From assembly GCA_900555225.1 (NCBI GenBank), contig USKL01000014.1, forward strand, positions 1-14,244: DNA of 14,244 bases, read 5' to 3'. The notes beneath the pieces are model-generated. The model had not been told where the DNA came from. It saw only the letters and a list, made by a program, of their open reading frames with translations, and ran no database searches. How positions within the stretch are numbered: position 1 is the first letter of the stretch; each line of letters begins with the position of its first letter. Of the stretch, positions 6,378 through 13,678 are shown one piece after another. Position numbers and translations under genes: made by a program. The stretch comes from an uncultured Collinsella sp. GTDB lineage: Bacteria > Actinomycetota > Coriobacteriia > Coriobacteriales > Coriobacteriaceae.

Positions 6378-6953
6378 ATGCCCACGTCACAAAGCCAGAA
6401 AAAAGAAGCCATCGCCCAGGCGACCGAGCAGGAGCTCGCATCGCTCGCGGGTCGCGGCGTGCGTATCGCGGGCAACGCGTGCTCGCCGATTGTGCTGGTC
6501 AAAGGCGATTTGGACGAGGCCGAGCGTTCGGGTGGCGAGCTTGCCGCCGGCCCGGATGGCGCGGCGTTGCGCAAGGCGCTTGGGGCCATCGGCTACGCGC
6601 CCGAGGATTTTTGCGTGCTGGCAAGCGTCGCCGGCGTGGGTGACGGAGCGATCGCGGTGGGCGAGACTCTGCCGTGCGAGCTGTTCCGCGAGGCGCTTGA
6701 GGCCTTGGACCCCGAGGCGGTGCTACTGCTCGACAACAACGCGGCTGATGCCATGCGCGAGACCTATGCCGATATGCTCGTGGCGATCGATGACTTCGAC
6801 ACCGCCATGCTCAAGCCCGGCCTGGTCGCCCATGTGCAGGGCCGCCGCGTGCTCGCGCTCGACGGCTTTGAGGCGGCACTCACCGACAAGGCCGCTAAGC
6901 AGCGCATGTGGGCATACATCAAGCAACTGACCCCGGCGGCCGCTCCGCTGTAG
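6378..6953 (+). CDS. Uncharacterised protein resembling a degenerate family-4 uracil-DNA glycosylase
   Basis: 191 residues. By eye its layout follows the UDG superfamily fold: IVLVKGDLDEAE (38-49) where the catalytic GEAPG motif should be; GELAAGPDGAALRKALGAIG (53-72) like the GRAGQLLDxMLxAIG helix; LEALDPEAVLLLDNNAADAM (107-126) like IxLxxPKVIxxLGxxAAxxL; and RRVLALDGFEAALTDKAAKQRMWAYIKQL near the C-terminus, where active enzymes carry an HPA/HPS motif. The catalytic glycine/acid motif and the histidine are absent, and no iron-sulfur cysteine quartet is apparent, so it is probably not an active glycosylase. The start is ATG at 6378, with GGAG (6369-6372) 5 nt upstream; an earlier in-frame ATG at 6348 overlaps the -10 box. 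Fold assignment is inference. Confidence 0.7.
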   Translation: MPTSQSQKKEAIAQATEQELASLAGRGVRIAGNACSPIVLVKGDLDEAERSGGELAAGPDGAALRKALGAIGYAPEDFCVLASVAGVGDGAIAVGETLPCELFREALEALDPEAVLLLDNNAADAMRETYADMLVAIDDFDTAMLKPGLVAHVQGRRVLALDGFEAALTDKAAKQRMWAYIKQLTPAAAPL

Positions 6954-7017
6954 CGGATTGGCGCCGGCGAGCGATTGCCTGGCGGGCAAGGCGCGCCTCG
7001 AGATCGGCGCCGCACTT

Positions 7018-8295
7018 CTACATCACAGCGCGCAGCTCAAACCGATCGCCGCTAATGCGGAACTGACAGTTGCCATTCATGCGCTCCACGGCAAGTTTGA
7101 TGCTCCTGGTGCCAAAGCCGTGGCCCGCATGCCGGGTCACGGGCATGCCGTCGACCATGCGCGGCGCGCGGTCAAACGTATTGGAAACTAACAGCAGCAG
7201 CTGGCCGTCCTCTAATCGCAGGTCAAGGTCGACGAATCGCTTTCCTTGGGGTGCGGCGCTTGCGGCGGTGATAGCGTTTTCCAAGGCATTTGAGAGCACG
7301 CTAAACAGGTCGGCGTCACCTACGTGGATGGTTTCGGGTACGGCGGCGCGCAGGTTGGCGGTAATGCCGTTTCTATTGATATCCGAGTTAAATGACGAAA
7401 GCGCGATGTTTACGGTCTCGTTGGCGCAGAAGCGGCGTACGGCGGTGCGGTCGCCGGCTTCGCAGAGTTCGTCGATGCGATCGAGCGCCTCGTCGGTGTG
7501 GCCCTCCTCAATTAAAGCGGCCAGGCCGCGTAGGAAGTGGCGCATGTCGTGGCGCAGAATCGACAGCTCGCGCCCAGATTGACGCCAAGCCTCGAGCTCT
7601 TTGATGGCGGCGCTGTCGCGGGTTTCGAGCATCCAGCGCTCTCGCTCGGCGGTTTCCTTTTCTTCGTATTCACGCAGGTAGACGGCGAGGAACATAAGGT
7701 AGAACGCGCAGAGTGCAAAGGCCAAAAACTCAACCGTCACCACCGAGCCCGAGTGGAACAGCGTGGTGTAGACGTTGGTGGCATAGTCAAAGACGTAATA
7801 GACGAGCGGCAGGATTAAAAGGATGCCCAGCTCGGTGGTGCTTTTAATCGCCAAGCGCGGACCGATGTCGCCGGCCCAATGCAGCAGGACGGCAAAGACG
7901 GCGAGTGTGGTCGCGATGCGCGCCAGATAGTACGCGATCTGAGAATCGGTTGCGGCAAATGCGGCGATGCCCATCCAATTGCTGAACTGGCAGCTCAGAT
8001 AGGCACTCGTAATGCCGAGCACGGCAAGCAGCGGGCTCAGGCGGTAGCGCGCGCACAAATAGATGATGAGCGGCAGATGCACGACGAGCGGATATACCTG
8101 GCGGGCGAAAAGCTCTCCGCCGACGGCATTGGCGAGGCCAAATGCGCATCCGGTTACGGCGCCGACCAGCACCAGTTCAAGCGCATGACGCCGGTTGATC
8201 TCGATACCGCACAGCGCCGCCGAGGCAAAGACGCCAAAGAGCAGCGTCGTGGCGTGGTGGATTGCCCAAAGGACCATTTCGACCGAGGAGATCAT
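7018..8295 (-). CDS. Membrane sensor histidine kinase, GHKL (AgrC/ComD-like) family
   Basis: 425 residues. The N-terminal half (about 5-205) is strongly hydrophobic, with about six or seven membrane segments and no large extracytoplasmic domain, as in peptide-sensing kinases. A short charged coiled region (about 207-245) follows. The phosphoacceptor motif is LRHDMRH, with His249 the likely site; the N-box is LSNALENAITAA (334-345, Asn336/Asn340) and the G-box is HGFGTRSIK (392-400), so the ATPase core looks complete. The ATG at 8295 overlaps the response-regulator TGA by one base (TGATG), so the two are coupled. The signal is unknown; no peptide precursor gene was recognised next to it. Confidence 0.93.
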   Translation of the reverse strand: MISSVEMVLWAIHHATTLLFGVFASAALCGIEINRRHALELVLVGAVTGCAFGLANAVGGELFARQVYPLVVHLPLIIYLCARYRLSPLLAVLGITSAYLSCQFSNWMGIAAFAATDSQIAYYLARIATTLAVFAVLLHWAGDIGPRLAIKSTTELGILLILPLVYYVFDYATNVYTTLFHSGSVVTVEFLAFALCAFYLMFLAVYLREYEEKETAERERWMLETRDSAAIKELEAWRQSGRELSILRHDMRHFLRGLAALIEEGHTDEALDRIDELCEAGDRTAVRRFCANETVNIALSSFNSDINRNGITANLRAAVPETIHVGDADLFSVLSNALENAITAASAAPQGKRFVDLDLRLEDGQLLLLVSNTFDRAPRMVDGMPVTRHAGHGFGTRSIKLAVERMNGNCQFRISGDRFELRAVM

Positions 8296-9017
8296 CAGCG
8301 CCTCCCGCCCTCAAAGCGCACCGCAAAGTAGGCGTCTTGGAACCCCTGCTTGCTGCTGCGCGACAGCGGAATGCACGCGCCCGAGCGCATGACGATGTCT
8401 GTGCGATCGAAGTGGTCGATGTTGCGCAAGTTGACCTGGTAGCTACGGTGGCATTTAAAGAAGGTGGCATTTTGCGCCAAACGGTCCTCGACGCTGCGGA
8501 ACGATTCGAGTGCCTCGATATCGCGTCCGTCGCGCAGATGGAAGACCACGTGCTTGTTGCGCGCCTCGGCATATTCGATGTCGGACAGGCGCAGGGCGTG
8601 GTAGCCAAAGGACGTTTTGATCACGAGCTCGTCGGTTGCCGCCGGGCGCATGCTCGAAAGTTCGTCGAGTAACTGCGCCAGGCGTTCGTAAGTCACGGGC
8701 TTGAGCAGATAGTCGAAGGCGCGGACCTCGTAGGACTCCAGTGCAAACTCGGGCGACGAGGTGAGGAACACCAGGCGCACGGCGGTGTCGGCCTGGCGCA
8801 ATTCGCGTGCGGTGTCCATGCCGTTGACGAGCGGCATGATCATGTCGAGCAGGATGATGTCGGCGCGCGACGCGGCATGGCGCGCCAGCAGGTCCTCGCC
8901 GCGCGTGACGAGCGCAACATCGACCGCCGTGCCCGTCTCGATCGACCAACGGTCGATCATCCGGTGCAGTCTATCTAGAAAAGCGGCGTCATCGTCGCAG
9001 GCAATAATCTTGAGCAT
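8295..9017 (-). CDS. LytTR-family response regulator
   Basis: 240 residues. The receiver domain (1-115) has the acidic pocket CDDD (7-10), phosphoacceptor Asp58 in LLDMIMP and the conserved Lys in LLKPV (about 108). A LytTR DNA-binding domain follows (about 130-238; ELVIKTSFGYHALRLSDIEY, then FFKCHRSYQVNLRNI). It binds promoter DNA when phosphorylated by the coupled kinase. The start is ATG at 9017, with AAGGGGG (minus) about 7 nt upstream; an in-frame extension to 9065 has no such site. The regulator precedes the kinase. Targets are unknown. Upstream lies the nadA control region on the other strand, but no LytTR-type direct repeat was recognised there. Confidence 0.94.
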   Translation of the reverse strand: MLKIIACDDDAAFLDRLHRMIDRWSIETGTAVDVALVTRGEDLLARHAASRADIILLDMIMPLVNGMDTARELRQADTAVRLVFLTSSPEFALESYEVRAFDYLLKPVTYERLAQLLDELSSMRPAATDELVIKTSFGYHALRLSDIEYAEARNKHVVFHLRDGRDIEALESFRSVEDRLAQNATFFKCHRSYQVNLRNIDHFDRTDIVMRSGACIPLSRSSKQGFQDAYFAVRFEGGRR

Positions 9018-9222
9018 TCTGAGCCCCCTTAGTAGTTCGATTTTGCCACATTGGGCGCGGACCACTCGCGGGGGAGCGCCCGTTCGTGCCTCACGGTGCG
9101 CAACTCGCGCCGAGCGGTATTGCGGTGGCGAAAGATGCCTCCTGCGCTATCGAGAGCTCGGCTATCCTCAGCTTGCCAGTTCGAAAATGGACCTGCCGCA
9201 TGATTGAATCTTTATTTCAACC
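9018..9222. other. Intergenic region between the response regulator and the nadA operator
   Basis: About 205 bp with no supportable gene. It should carry the minus-strand promoter for the two-component operon. Only a weak CAAAAT -10-like hexamer without a good -35 was found, close to the response-regulator start. No repeats were seen. Confidence 0.35.
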
Positions 9223-9270
9223 TTACACCTAGGTTTACAGCTGTCTTGTCAGCTGTAAAGCCAGGTGTCA
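9223..9270. promoter_or_regulatory. Nested four-half-site palindrome, probable NiaR operator of the nad operon
   Basis: Four half-sites: TTACACCT (9223-9230), TTACAGCT (9235-9242), AGCTGTAA (9251-9258) and AGGTGTCA (9263-9270). They form a palindrome about a centre at 9246/9247. The arms 9225-9243 and 9250-9268 are complementary at 17 of 19 positions, and TTTACAGCTG/CAGCTGTAAA is perfect. Within each side the half-sites repeat every 12 bp. TGT/ACA-containing palindromes are typical of NiaR operators in Firmicutes and Thermotoga, and niaR is the last gene of this operon, so autoregulation is the natural reading (inference). Confidence 0.75.
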
Positions 9271-9274
9271 TACT
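9246..9274 (+). promoter_or_regulatory. Probable nadA promoter inside the operator
   Basis: TTGTCA (9246-9251, 5 of 6 to consensus), a 17-bp spacer, then CATACT (9269-9274, 4 of 6). The -35 box sits at the palindrome centre and the right arm fills the spacer, so a bound repressor would block RNA polymerase. The predicted transcription start is about 9281, leaving a leader of roughly 30 nt before nadA. Confidence 0.55.
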
Positions 9275-9309
9275 AAAGCCCCAAGATTCGCCAAAAGAGA
9301 GGGGCCTTG

Positions 9310-10335
9310 ATGGCACAGAGCGCGAACATGGATGCATCGGAGCTTGCACGCGATATCGCGGCCGGCCTGGCATCGGCAACGACGGCAACGGAGCGCGCGG
9401 CACTGGTGCCCGCAGAGCTCGTCGAGGCCATTCAGCGACTAAAAACCCAACGTGACGCGGTGATCTTGGCGCACTACTATGTGGCGCCCGAGGTCCAAGC
9501 CGTTGCCGATTTCGTCGGCGACAGCTTCTACCTGGCAAAGCTCGCCAAGAGCCTGCCGCAGCAGACCATTGTGCTGTGCGGCGTGGAGTTTATGGGCGAG
9601 AGCGCCAAGCTGCTCAATCCCACCAAGACCGTGCTGCTGCCCGAGCCTGGCGCGGACTGCCCCATGGCGCACATGGTCAAGCGCGAGACGGTCGACGCGG
9701 CGCGCGCCGAGTATGGCGACGACCTGGCTGTCGTCTGCTACGTCAACTCGACGGTCGAAATCAAGAGTTGGAGTGACGTGTGCGTTACCAGCTCTAACGC
9801 CGTCAAGATCGTCTCCGAGCTGCCGCAGCAGCACATCTTGTTCATTCCCGACCAGAACCTGGGTCGCTTTGTGGCCGAGCAGGTGCCCCAAAAGCACGTC
9901 ATCCTCAACAACGGCTACTGCCCGCGTCACCACATCATCACCGTCGAGCAGATCGTCGACGCGCAGGAGGCGCACCCCGACGCGCTCGTGCTGGCGCATC
10001 CCGAGTGCAAGGCCGACGTCCTGGCCGAGGCCGACTACATCGGCTCCACTGCCGGCATCATCAAGTATGCCGAGGAGTCGGACGCGAGCGAATTCATCAT
10101 CGTGACGGTCCGCGGCGTGCTCTACGAACTCGAGCGCCGCTGCCAGGGCACCGGCAAGAAGTTCTACTTCCCTGCGGTGCAGCCCACCTGCGTCAACATG
10201 GATCTCATCACGCTCGAAAAGCTCGTGCACTGCCTGGAGACGGGCGAGGGCGAGGTGCAGATTGGCGTGTCGGACGAGGCCGCCGATCAGGCCAAGCTCA
10301 CGCTCGACCGCATGCTCGAGTACGCGGCGCGCTAA
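9310..10335 (+). CDS. nadA: Quinolinate synthase NadA
   Basis: 341 residues. It condenses iminoaspartate from NadB with dihydroxyacetone phosphate to quinolinate, using an oxygen-sensitive [4Fe-4S] cluster. Likely cluster ligands are Cys117 (GADCPMAH), Cys204 (NGYCPRHH) and Cys294 (QPTCVNM). Other family motifs: ILAHYYVAPEVQ (52-63), GVEFMGESAKLLNP, CYVNSTVEIKSWSDVCVTSSNA, FIPDQNLG and GSTAGIIKYA. A roughly 35-residue N-terminal leader precedes the core. The start is ATG at 9310, with GAGAGGGG (9297-9304) 5 nt upstream; the TTG three bases earlier is the alternative. It is the first gene of nadA-nadB-nadC-niaR, and nadB follows after 56 bp. Confidence 0.97.
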   Translation: MAQSANMDASELARDIAAGLASATTATERAALVPAELVEAIQRLKTQRDAVILAHYYVAPEVQAVADFVGDSFYLAKLAKSLPQQTIVLCGVEFMGESAKLLNPTKTVLLPEPGADCPMAHMVKRETVDAARAEYGDDLAVVCYVNSTVEIKSWSDVCVTSSNAVKIVSELPQQHILFIPDQNLGRFVAEQVPQKHVILNNGYCPRHHIITVEQIVDAQEAHPDALVLAHPECKADVLAEADYIGSTAGIIKYAEESDASEFIIVTVRGVLYELERRCQGTGKKFYFPAVQPTCVNMDLITLEKLVHCLETGEGEVQIGVSDEAADQAKLTLDRMLEYAAR

Positions 10336-10338
10336 GCC

Positions 10339-10373
10339 AATGTGACATGAGAGACCATCCCATATGCCACATT
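10339..10373 (+). other. Hairpin between nadA and nadB
   Basis: AATGTG (10339-10344) pairs with CACATT (10368-10373), and after one A-C mismatch CAT pairs with ATG. This gives about 9 pairs closing a loop of roughly 15 nt. It lies just before the nadB ribosome site. There is no T-run, so it is not a terminator. It could tune nadB translation or mRNA stability, or be incidental. Confidence 0.35.
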
Positions 10374-10391
10374 ACAAGGGAGAGGATTCCT

Positions 10392-11768
10392 GTGGAAACC
10401 AAACAATACCCCGATATGGAGTGTGACGTCGTCATTGCCGGTTGCGGCGTGGCGGGCCTGTACGCTGCCCTCAATCTGCCGACGAGCACGCGCGTAATCA
10501 TGCTCTCCAAGGGCGCCGTCGATGAGTGCGATTCGATGCTCGCGCAGGGCGGCATTTGCGTGCTGCCCGAGGGTTCTGACTACGATGCCTTCTTTGAGGA
10601 CACCATGCACGCCGGCCATTACGAGAACCGCCGCGAGAGCGTTGACATCATGATTCGCTCGAGCCGTTCGGTCATCAACGACCTGCTGGCCATGGGCGTG
10701 GACTTTGAGCGCAAGGCCGACGGCAGCCTCGACTTTACCCGCGAGGGCGCGCACAGCCGTCCGCGCATTGCCTTCCATGCCGACATTACGGGCAAGGAGA
10801 TTACGACCAAGCTGCTCCAGGCTGTCCGTAAGTTGGACAACGTGCAGATTTTGGAGCACGTGGCCATGACCGACATCCTGACCGCCGAGCGCGATGGCGC
10901 CACGGTGTGCACCGGCGTCGTCGCCGTCGCCGTGGACGAGGACGATTCGGCTCGTCCCGCCGACGAGCTGGCAACTGCCGCCGAGGGCGCGCATGCCGGC
11001 GAGCCGTTTAAGATCCATGCCCGCCATACGCTGTGGGCAACGGGCGGTATCGGTGGCGTGTACGACCACTCGACCAACTACCCGCAGCTCACCGGTGATG
11101 CCTGCTACATCGCGCAGGAGCACGGCATTACGATGGAGCACCTGGACTACGTGCAGATCCACCCCACGGGCCTGTTCTCGCCGCAGCCGGGTCGCACGTT
11201 CCTGATCAGCGAGAGCTGCCGCGGCGAGGGGGCGATTCTGCTCAATGCCGCCGGCGAGCGTTTTACCGACGAGCTGCAGCCGCGCGACGTTGTCGCCGCC
11301 GCCATCCGCGGGCAGATGAAGCAGGACGGCACCGAGCACGAGTGGCTGAGCTTTGCCCCCGTCGAGCGCGACGTGGTGACCGGGCACTTCGCTAACATCC
11401 GCGCGCGCTGTCTTGAGGACGGTCGCGACATCCTGGACGAGCCCATCCCCGTCACGCCCACACAGCACTACTTTATGGGTGGCGTGTGGGTCGACAAGGA
11501 CGGCCGCACCTCGATGCCCGAGCTCTACGCCGCCGGCGAGACGGCCTGCAATGGCGTGCACGGCAAGAACCGCCTGGCTTCTAACAGCCTGCTCGAGTCT
11601 CTGGTTTGGGGCCGCCGCGCCGCGTGGTACATGCGCACCGGCAAGTCGCTGGCCGTGGAGCAGGCCGGTGAGCCCGCGCTTGACGGGCGTCACCGCGCCC
11701 TGAGCGCCGATACCCTGGCAATCGATGATTTGGCCCGTGCCGCCGGCACGCAGGCCGTGGAGGAGTAG
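10392..11768 (+). CDS. nadB: L-aspartate oxidase NadB, short form
   Basis: 458 residues, against about 510-540 for most NadB. It oxidises L-aspartate to iminoaspartate with FAD, using fumarate under anaerobic conditions. FAD motif GCGVAG (17-22); SMLAQGGICV (48-57); active-site residues all found: Glu118 (REGAHS), His257 (IHPTG), Arg298 (LQPRDVV), His359 (TQHYFMGGV) and Arg394 (GKNRLASNS). An acidic insertion lies at about 181-205. Only about 55 residues follow the SLLESLVWG motif, so most of the C-terminal helical domain is missing, with no frameshift visible. The start is GTG at 10392, with GGGAGAGG six bases upstream; the open frame extends far back into nadA but has no better start. nadC follows 3 bp after the stop. 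Confidence 0.95.
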   Translation: METKQYPDMECDVVIAGCGVAGLYAALNLPTSTRVIMLSKGAVDECDSMLAQGGICVLPEGSDYDAFFEDTMHAGHYENRRESVDIMIRSSRSVINDLLAMGVDFERKADGSLDFTREGAHSRPRIAFHADITGKEITTKLLQAVRKLDNVQILEHVAMTDILTAERDGATVCTGVVAVAVDEDDSARPADELATAAEGAHAGEPFKIHARHTLWATGGIGGVYDHSTNYPQLTGDACYIAQEHGITMEHLDYVQIHPTGLFSPQPGRTFLISESCRGEGAILLNAAGERFTDELQPRDVVAAAIRGQMKQDGTEHEWLSFAPVERDVVTGHFANIRARCLEDGRDILDEPIPVTPTQHYFMGGVWVDKDGRTSMPELYAAGETACNGVHGKNRLASNSLLESLVWGRRAAWYMRTGKSLAVEQAGEPALDGRHRALSADTLAIDDLARAAGTQAVEE

Positions 11769-11771
11769 ACC

Positions 11772-12632
11772 ATGAATCCCATTACCATGAAGCTCGTCGT
11801 CGATGATCTGATTCTGCAGGCTCTGCGCGAGGACATTACGTTTGAGGACGTGAGCACGGCGAGCGTGTGCCCCACGGCGCGTCCCGCCACGGTGGAACTC
11901 ATCGCCAAGGCCGACGGCATTATCGCCGGCCTGGACGTGTTCGCCCGCACCTTTGAGCTGCTGGATCCGCAGAGCTCGGTGCTCTTTGATGTTGCCGACG
12001 GTGACGAGGTGCACGCCGGCGACCACGTGGGCCAGGTGCGCGGCGACGCGCGCGTGCTGCTTTCGGGCGAGCGCGTGGCGCTCAACTACCTGCAGCGCAT
12101 GAGCGGCATCGCTACTTACACGCATCGGATGGCGGCTGCGCTCGTGGGCACCAAGACCGTGCTCGTCGACACGCGCAAGACCACGCCGGGCATGCGTGTC
12201 TTCGAGAAGGCCGCAGTCGAGATCGGCGGCGGCAGCAACCACCGCTACAACCTGTCGACGGCTGTCATGCTCAAGGACAACCACATCGATGCCGCCGGTG
12301 GCGTGGCACGCGCGATCGAGATGGCGCGCGCCCATGCGTCGTTTACCACGACGGTCGAGATCGAGTGCGAGAACCTGGATATGGTGCGCGAGGCCGTGGA
12401 GGCCGGTGCCGACATCATCATGCTCGACAACATGGCCCATAACGACATGGCTGCCGCGATTGAGCTTATCGCCGGTCGCGCCAAGACCGAGTGCTCGGGC
12501 AACGTGGACGTCAACAATATCCGCGCGCTCGCCGACCTGGGTGTTGACTTTATCAGCTCGGGGGCGTTGACGCACTCTGCGCCGATTCTCGACCTCTCGC
12601 TCAAGCACCTGCGTCTGCTGGACGGTAAATAA
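11772..12632 (+). CDS. nadC: Nicotinate-nucleotide pyrophosphorylase (quinolinate phosphoribosyltransferase)
   Basis: 286 residues, standard length. It converts quinolinate and PRPP to nicotinate mononucleotide, CO2 and PPi, the last step of the de novo branch. N-terminal domain with LREDI (18-22); the ERVALNYLQRMSGIAT motif (100-115, Arg101); DTRKTTPGMR (133-142, Arg135/Lys136); GGGSNHRYNL (152-161, His157/Arg158); KDNH (168-171, Lys168); VEIECE (195-200, Glu197); and MLDN with Asp219. All substrate-binding residues expected of the family are present. The start is ATG at 11772, three bases after the nadB stop, with GAGGAG inside the end of nadB as ribosome site. The stop overlaps the niaR start by one base (TAATG). 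Confidence 0.97.
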   Translation: MNPITMKLVVDDLILQALREDITFEDVSTASVCPTARPATVELIAKADGIIAGLDVFARTFELLDPQSSVLFDVADGDEVHAGDHVGQVRGDARVLLSGERVALNYLQRMSGIATYTHRMAAALVGTKTVLVDTRKTTPGMRVFEKAAVEIGGGSNHRYNLSTAVMLKDNHIDAAGGVARAIEMARAHASFTTTVEIECENLDMVREAVEAGADIIMLDNMAHNDMAAAIELIAGRAKTECSGNVDVNNIRALADLGVDFISSGALTHSAPILDLSLKHLRLLDGK

Positions 12633-13177
12633 TGGACGCCCGCGAGCGTCGCCGTGCCATCATGGCCGTGCTCGAGGGAGCCAAAGATCCTGTCTCGGGC
12701 AGTGCGCTCGCCCACGAGGTGGGTGTGAGCCGTCAGGTCGTGGTGCAGGACATCGCCCTGCTGCGCGCCGACGGGCACGATATCGTCGCCACCAATCGCG
12801 GCTATGTACTACAGGAGGCGGCGAGCAGCCCGGCTGTGCCCACGCGTCTGGTCAAGGTGCGCCACAGCGTGGAGCAGGCGGGCGATGAGCTCACGAGCAT
12901 CGTCGACGCGGGCGGCGCCGTGCTCAACGTGATCGTCAACCACCGCGTGTACGGCAAGATCACGGCCGATCTGGATATCCGTAACCGCCGCGATATCGAG
13001 CGCTATCTGCATGACATTGCCAGTGGCAAGAGCTTTCCGCTGCTGACGGTAACCAGCGGCTATCACTTCCACCGCATTGCGGCAGAAGACGAGCAAACCC
13101 TCGACGAGATCGAGGCCACGCTCAAGGAGAAGGGCTACTTGGCAGACCTCATGCCCTACGAGGACGACCTGTCCTAG
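12632..13177 (+). CDS. niaR: Niacin-responsive transcriptional repressor NiaR (HTH + 3H domain)
   Basis: 181 residues. An N-terminal winged helix-turn-helix (about 5-60; GSALAHEVGVSRQVVVQDIALLR) is followed by a 3H domain. The metal site known from Thermotoga maritima NiaR (His79, Glu87, His144, His146) has exact counterparts: His78 and Glu86 (VRHSVEQAGDE), and His145 and His147 (SGYHFHRI). The third region with the 3H histidine is VNHRVYGKI (102-110). Family members bind nicotinic acid and repress NAD synthesis or niacin uptake genes. The start codon ATG overlaps the nadC stop (TAATG), so translation is coupled. The palindrome at 9223-9270 is its probable operator. A terminator follows 13 bp after its stop. 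Confidence 0.94.
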   Translation: MDARERRRAIMAVLEGAKDPVSGSALAHEVGVSRQVVVQDIALLRADGHDIVATNRGYVLQEAASSPAVPTRLVKVRHSVEQAGDELTSIVDAGGAVLNVIVNHRVYGKITADLDIRNRRDIERYLHDIASGKSFPLLTVTSGYHFHRIAAEDEQTLDEIEATLKEKGYLADLMPYEDDLS

Positions 13178-13190
13178 TAACGACGAATGC

Positions 13191-13229
13191 AAAAGGAGGC
13201 CTCCGCGGCGATGCGGAGGCCTCCTTTTT
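13191..13229 (+). terminator. Intrinsic terminator of the nad operon, probably bidirectional
   Basis: A perfect 16-bp stem, AAAAGGAGGCCTCCGC (13191-13206) with its complement at 13213-13228, a 6-nt loop GGCGAT, and a TTTTT run ending at 13229. On the minus strand the same stem ends in TTTT, so it can also stop the convergent ferredoxin transcript, whose coding end is at 13269. Confidence 0.9.
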
Positions 13230-13268
13230 GTGCACGGTGTACTTTTGAGTGTGCAAGTGCGGGAGTTG

Positions 13269-13454
13269 TTACTCCTCGACGATCTCGGTGATCGCGCCGG
13301 CGGGGCAAGCGTCCTGGCAAGCGCCACAGGCGACGCAGGAATCCTCGTCAGCGACGGTAGCGACGTCCTGGAGCTCCAGAACGCCAGCGGGGCAGGAGTC
13401 GACGCAAACGCCACAAGCGATGCACTCGTCGGCATCAATTACGGGATGAGCCAT
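13269..13454 (-). CDS. Small 2[4Fe-4S] ferredoxin
   Basis: 61 residues, the clostridial-type electron carrier size. It has two cluster motifs of the CxxCxxCxxxCP form: Cys11, 14, 17, 21 (CIACGVCVDSCP) and Cys40, 43, 46, 50 (CVACGACQDACP). It is very acidic with no tail, so a soluble, low-potential one-electron carrier is expected; the partner enzyme is not indicated by the neighbours. The start is ATG at 13454 with GAGGA about 8 nt upstream (minus). The frame stays open to 13520, but that start would sit in the -10 box and is rejected. It is monocistronic, with a promoter at 13516-13543, and shares the terminator with the nad operon. Confidence 0.96.
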   Translation of the reverse strand: MAHPVIDADECIACGVCVDSCPAGVLELQDVATVADEDSCVACGACQDACPAGAITEIVEE

Positions 13455-13515
13455 GGTAGTTTCCTCTCTGTTGACCGACGCTACAGGCGATGCGCGCCGG
13501 TTTGATTCGGGCAAA

Positions 13516-13543
13516 AACATACCACGGGAGCGACCGTTTGCAA
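13516..13543 (-). promoter_or_regulatory. Probable ferredoxin promoter
   Basis: On the minus strand TTGCAA (13538-13543) and TATGTT (13516-13521) are separated by 16 bp; each is 4 of 6 to sigma-70 consensus. The leader to the ATG at 13454 would be about 55 nt. Position and spacing fit well, but the sequence match is only moderate. Confidence 0.45.
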
Positions 13544-13678
13544 TACCCTCTGACCGGCATCTTCATACCGTTCGCCGAGTATGCCAAGGTTTACTAAAAA
13601 ACGTGCAGGTGGGGCCGTTGAGCTGCGTAAATGTTAGCTAAAGGTGACTTGAAATATTGAGCTATTTAGCGAGCTTCT
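13544..13678. other. Gene-free stretch upstream of the 62-bp repeats
   Basis: About 135 bp with AT-rich patches. The only structure noticed is a weak dyad, GCTAAA (13637-13642) with TTTAGC (13665-13670). No supportable gene. Confidence 0.35.

Noticed and set aside
6954..7017. Possible terminator between the UDG-like gene and the histidine kinase
   Set aside because: A small TTGCC/GGCAA stem and GC-rich dyads exist, but no T-run follows on either strand, so it cannot be called a terminator.
9439..10230. 263-codon minus-strand open frame opposite nadA
   Set aside because: The translation is a repetitive Asp/Val/Leu/His mix typical of an antisense frame. nadA itself has full motif support.
10005..10391. 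Extended NadB reading frame starting within nadA
   Set aside because: It overlaps nadA almost entirely with arginine-rich out-of-frame sequence. The GTG at 10392 has a good ribosome site and precedes the FAD motif normally.
10332..12608. Very long open frame on the minus strand across nadB and nadC (758 codons)
   Set aside because: It is antisense to two clear enzymes with complete motifs. The translation is low-complexity (rich in His, Arg, Gly, Val) and matches nothing recognised. High-GC codon bias readily opens such frames.
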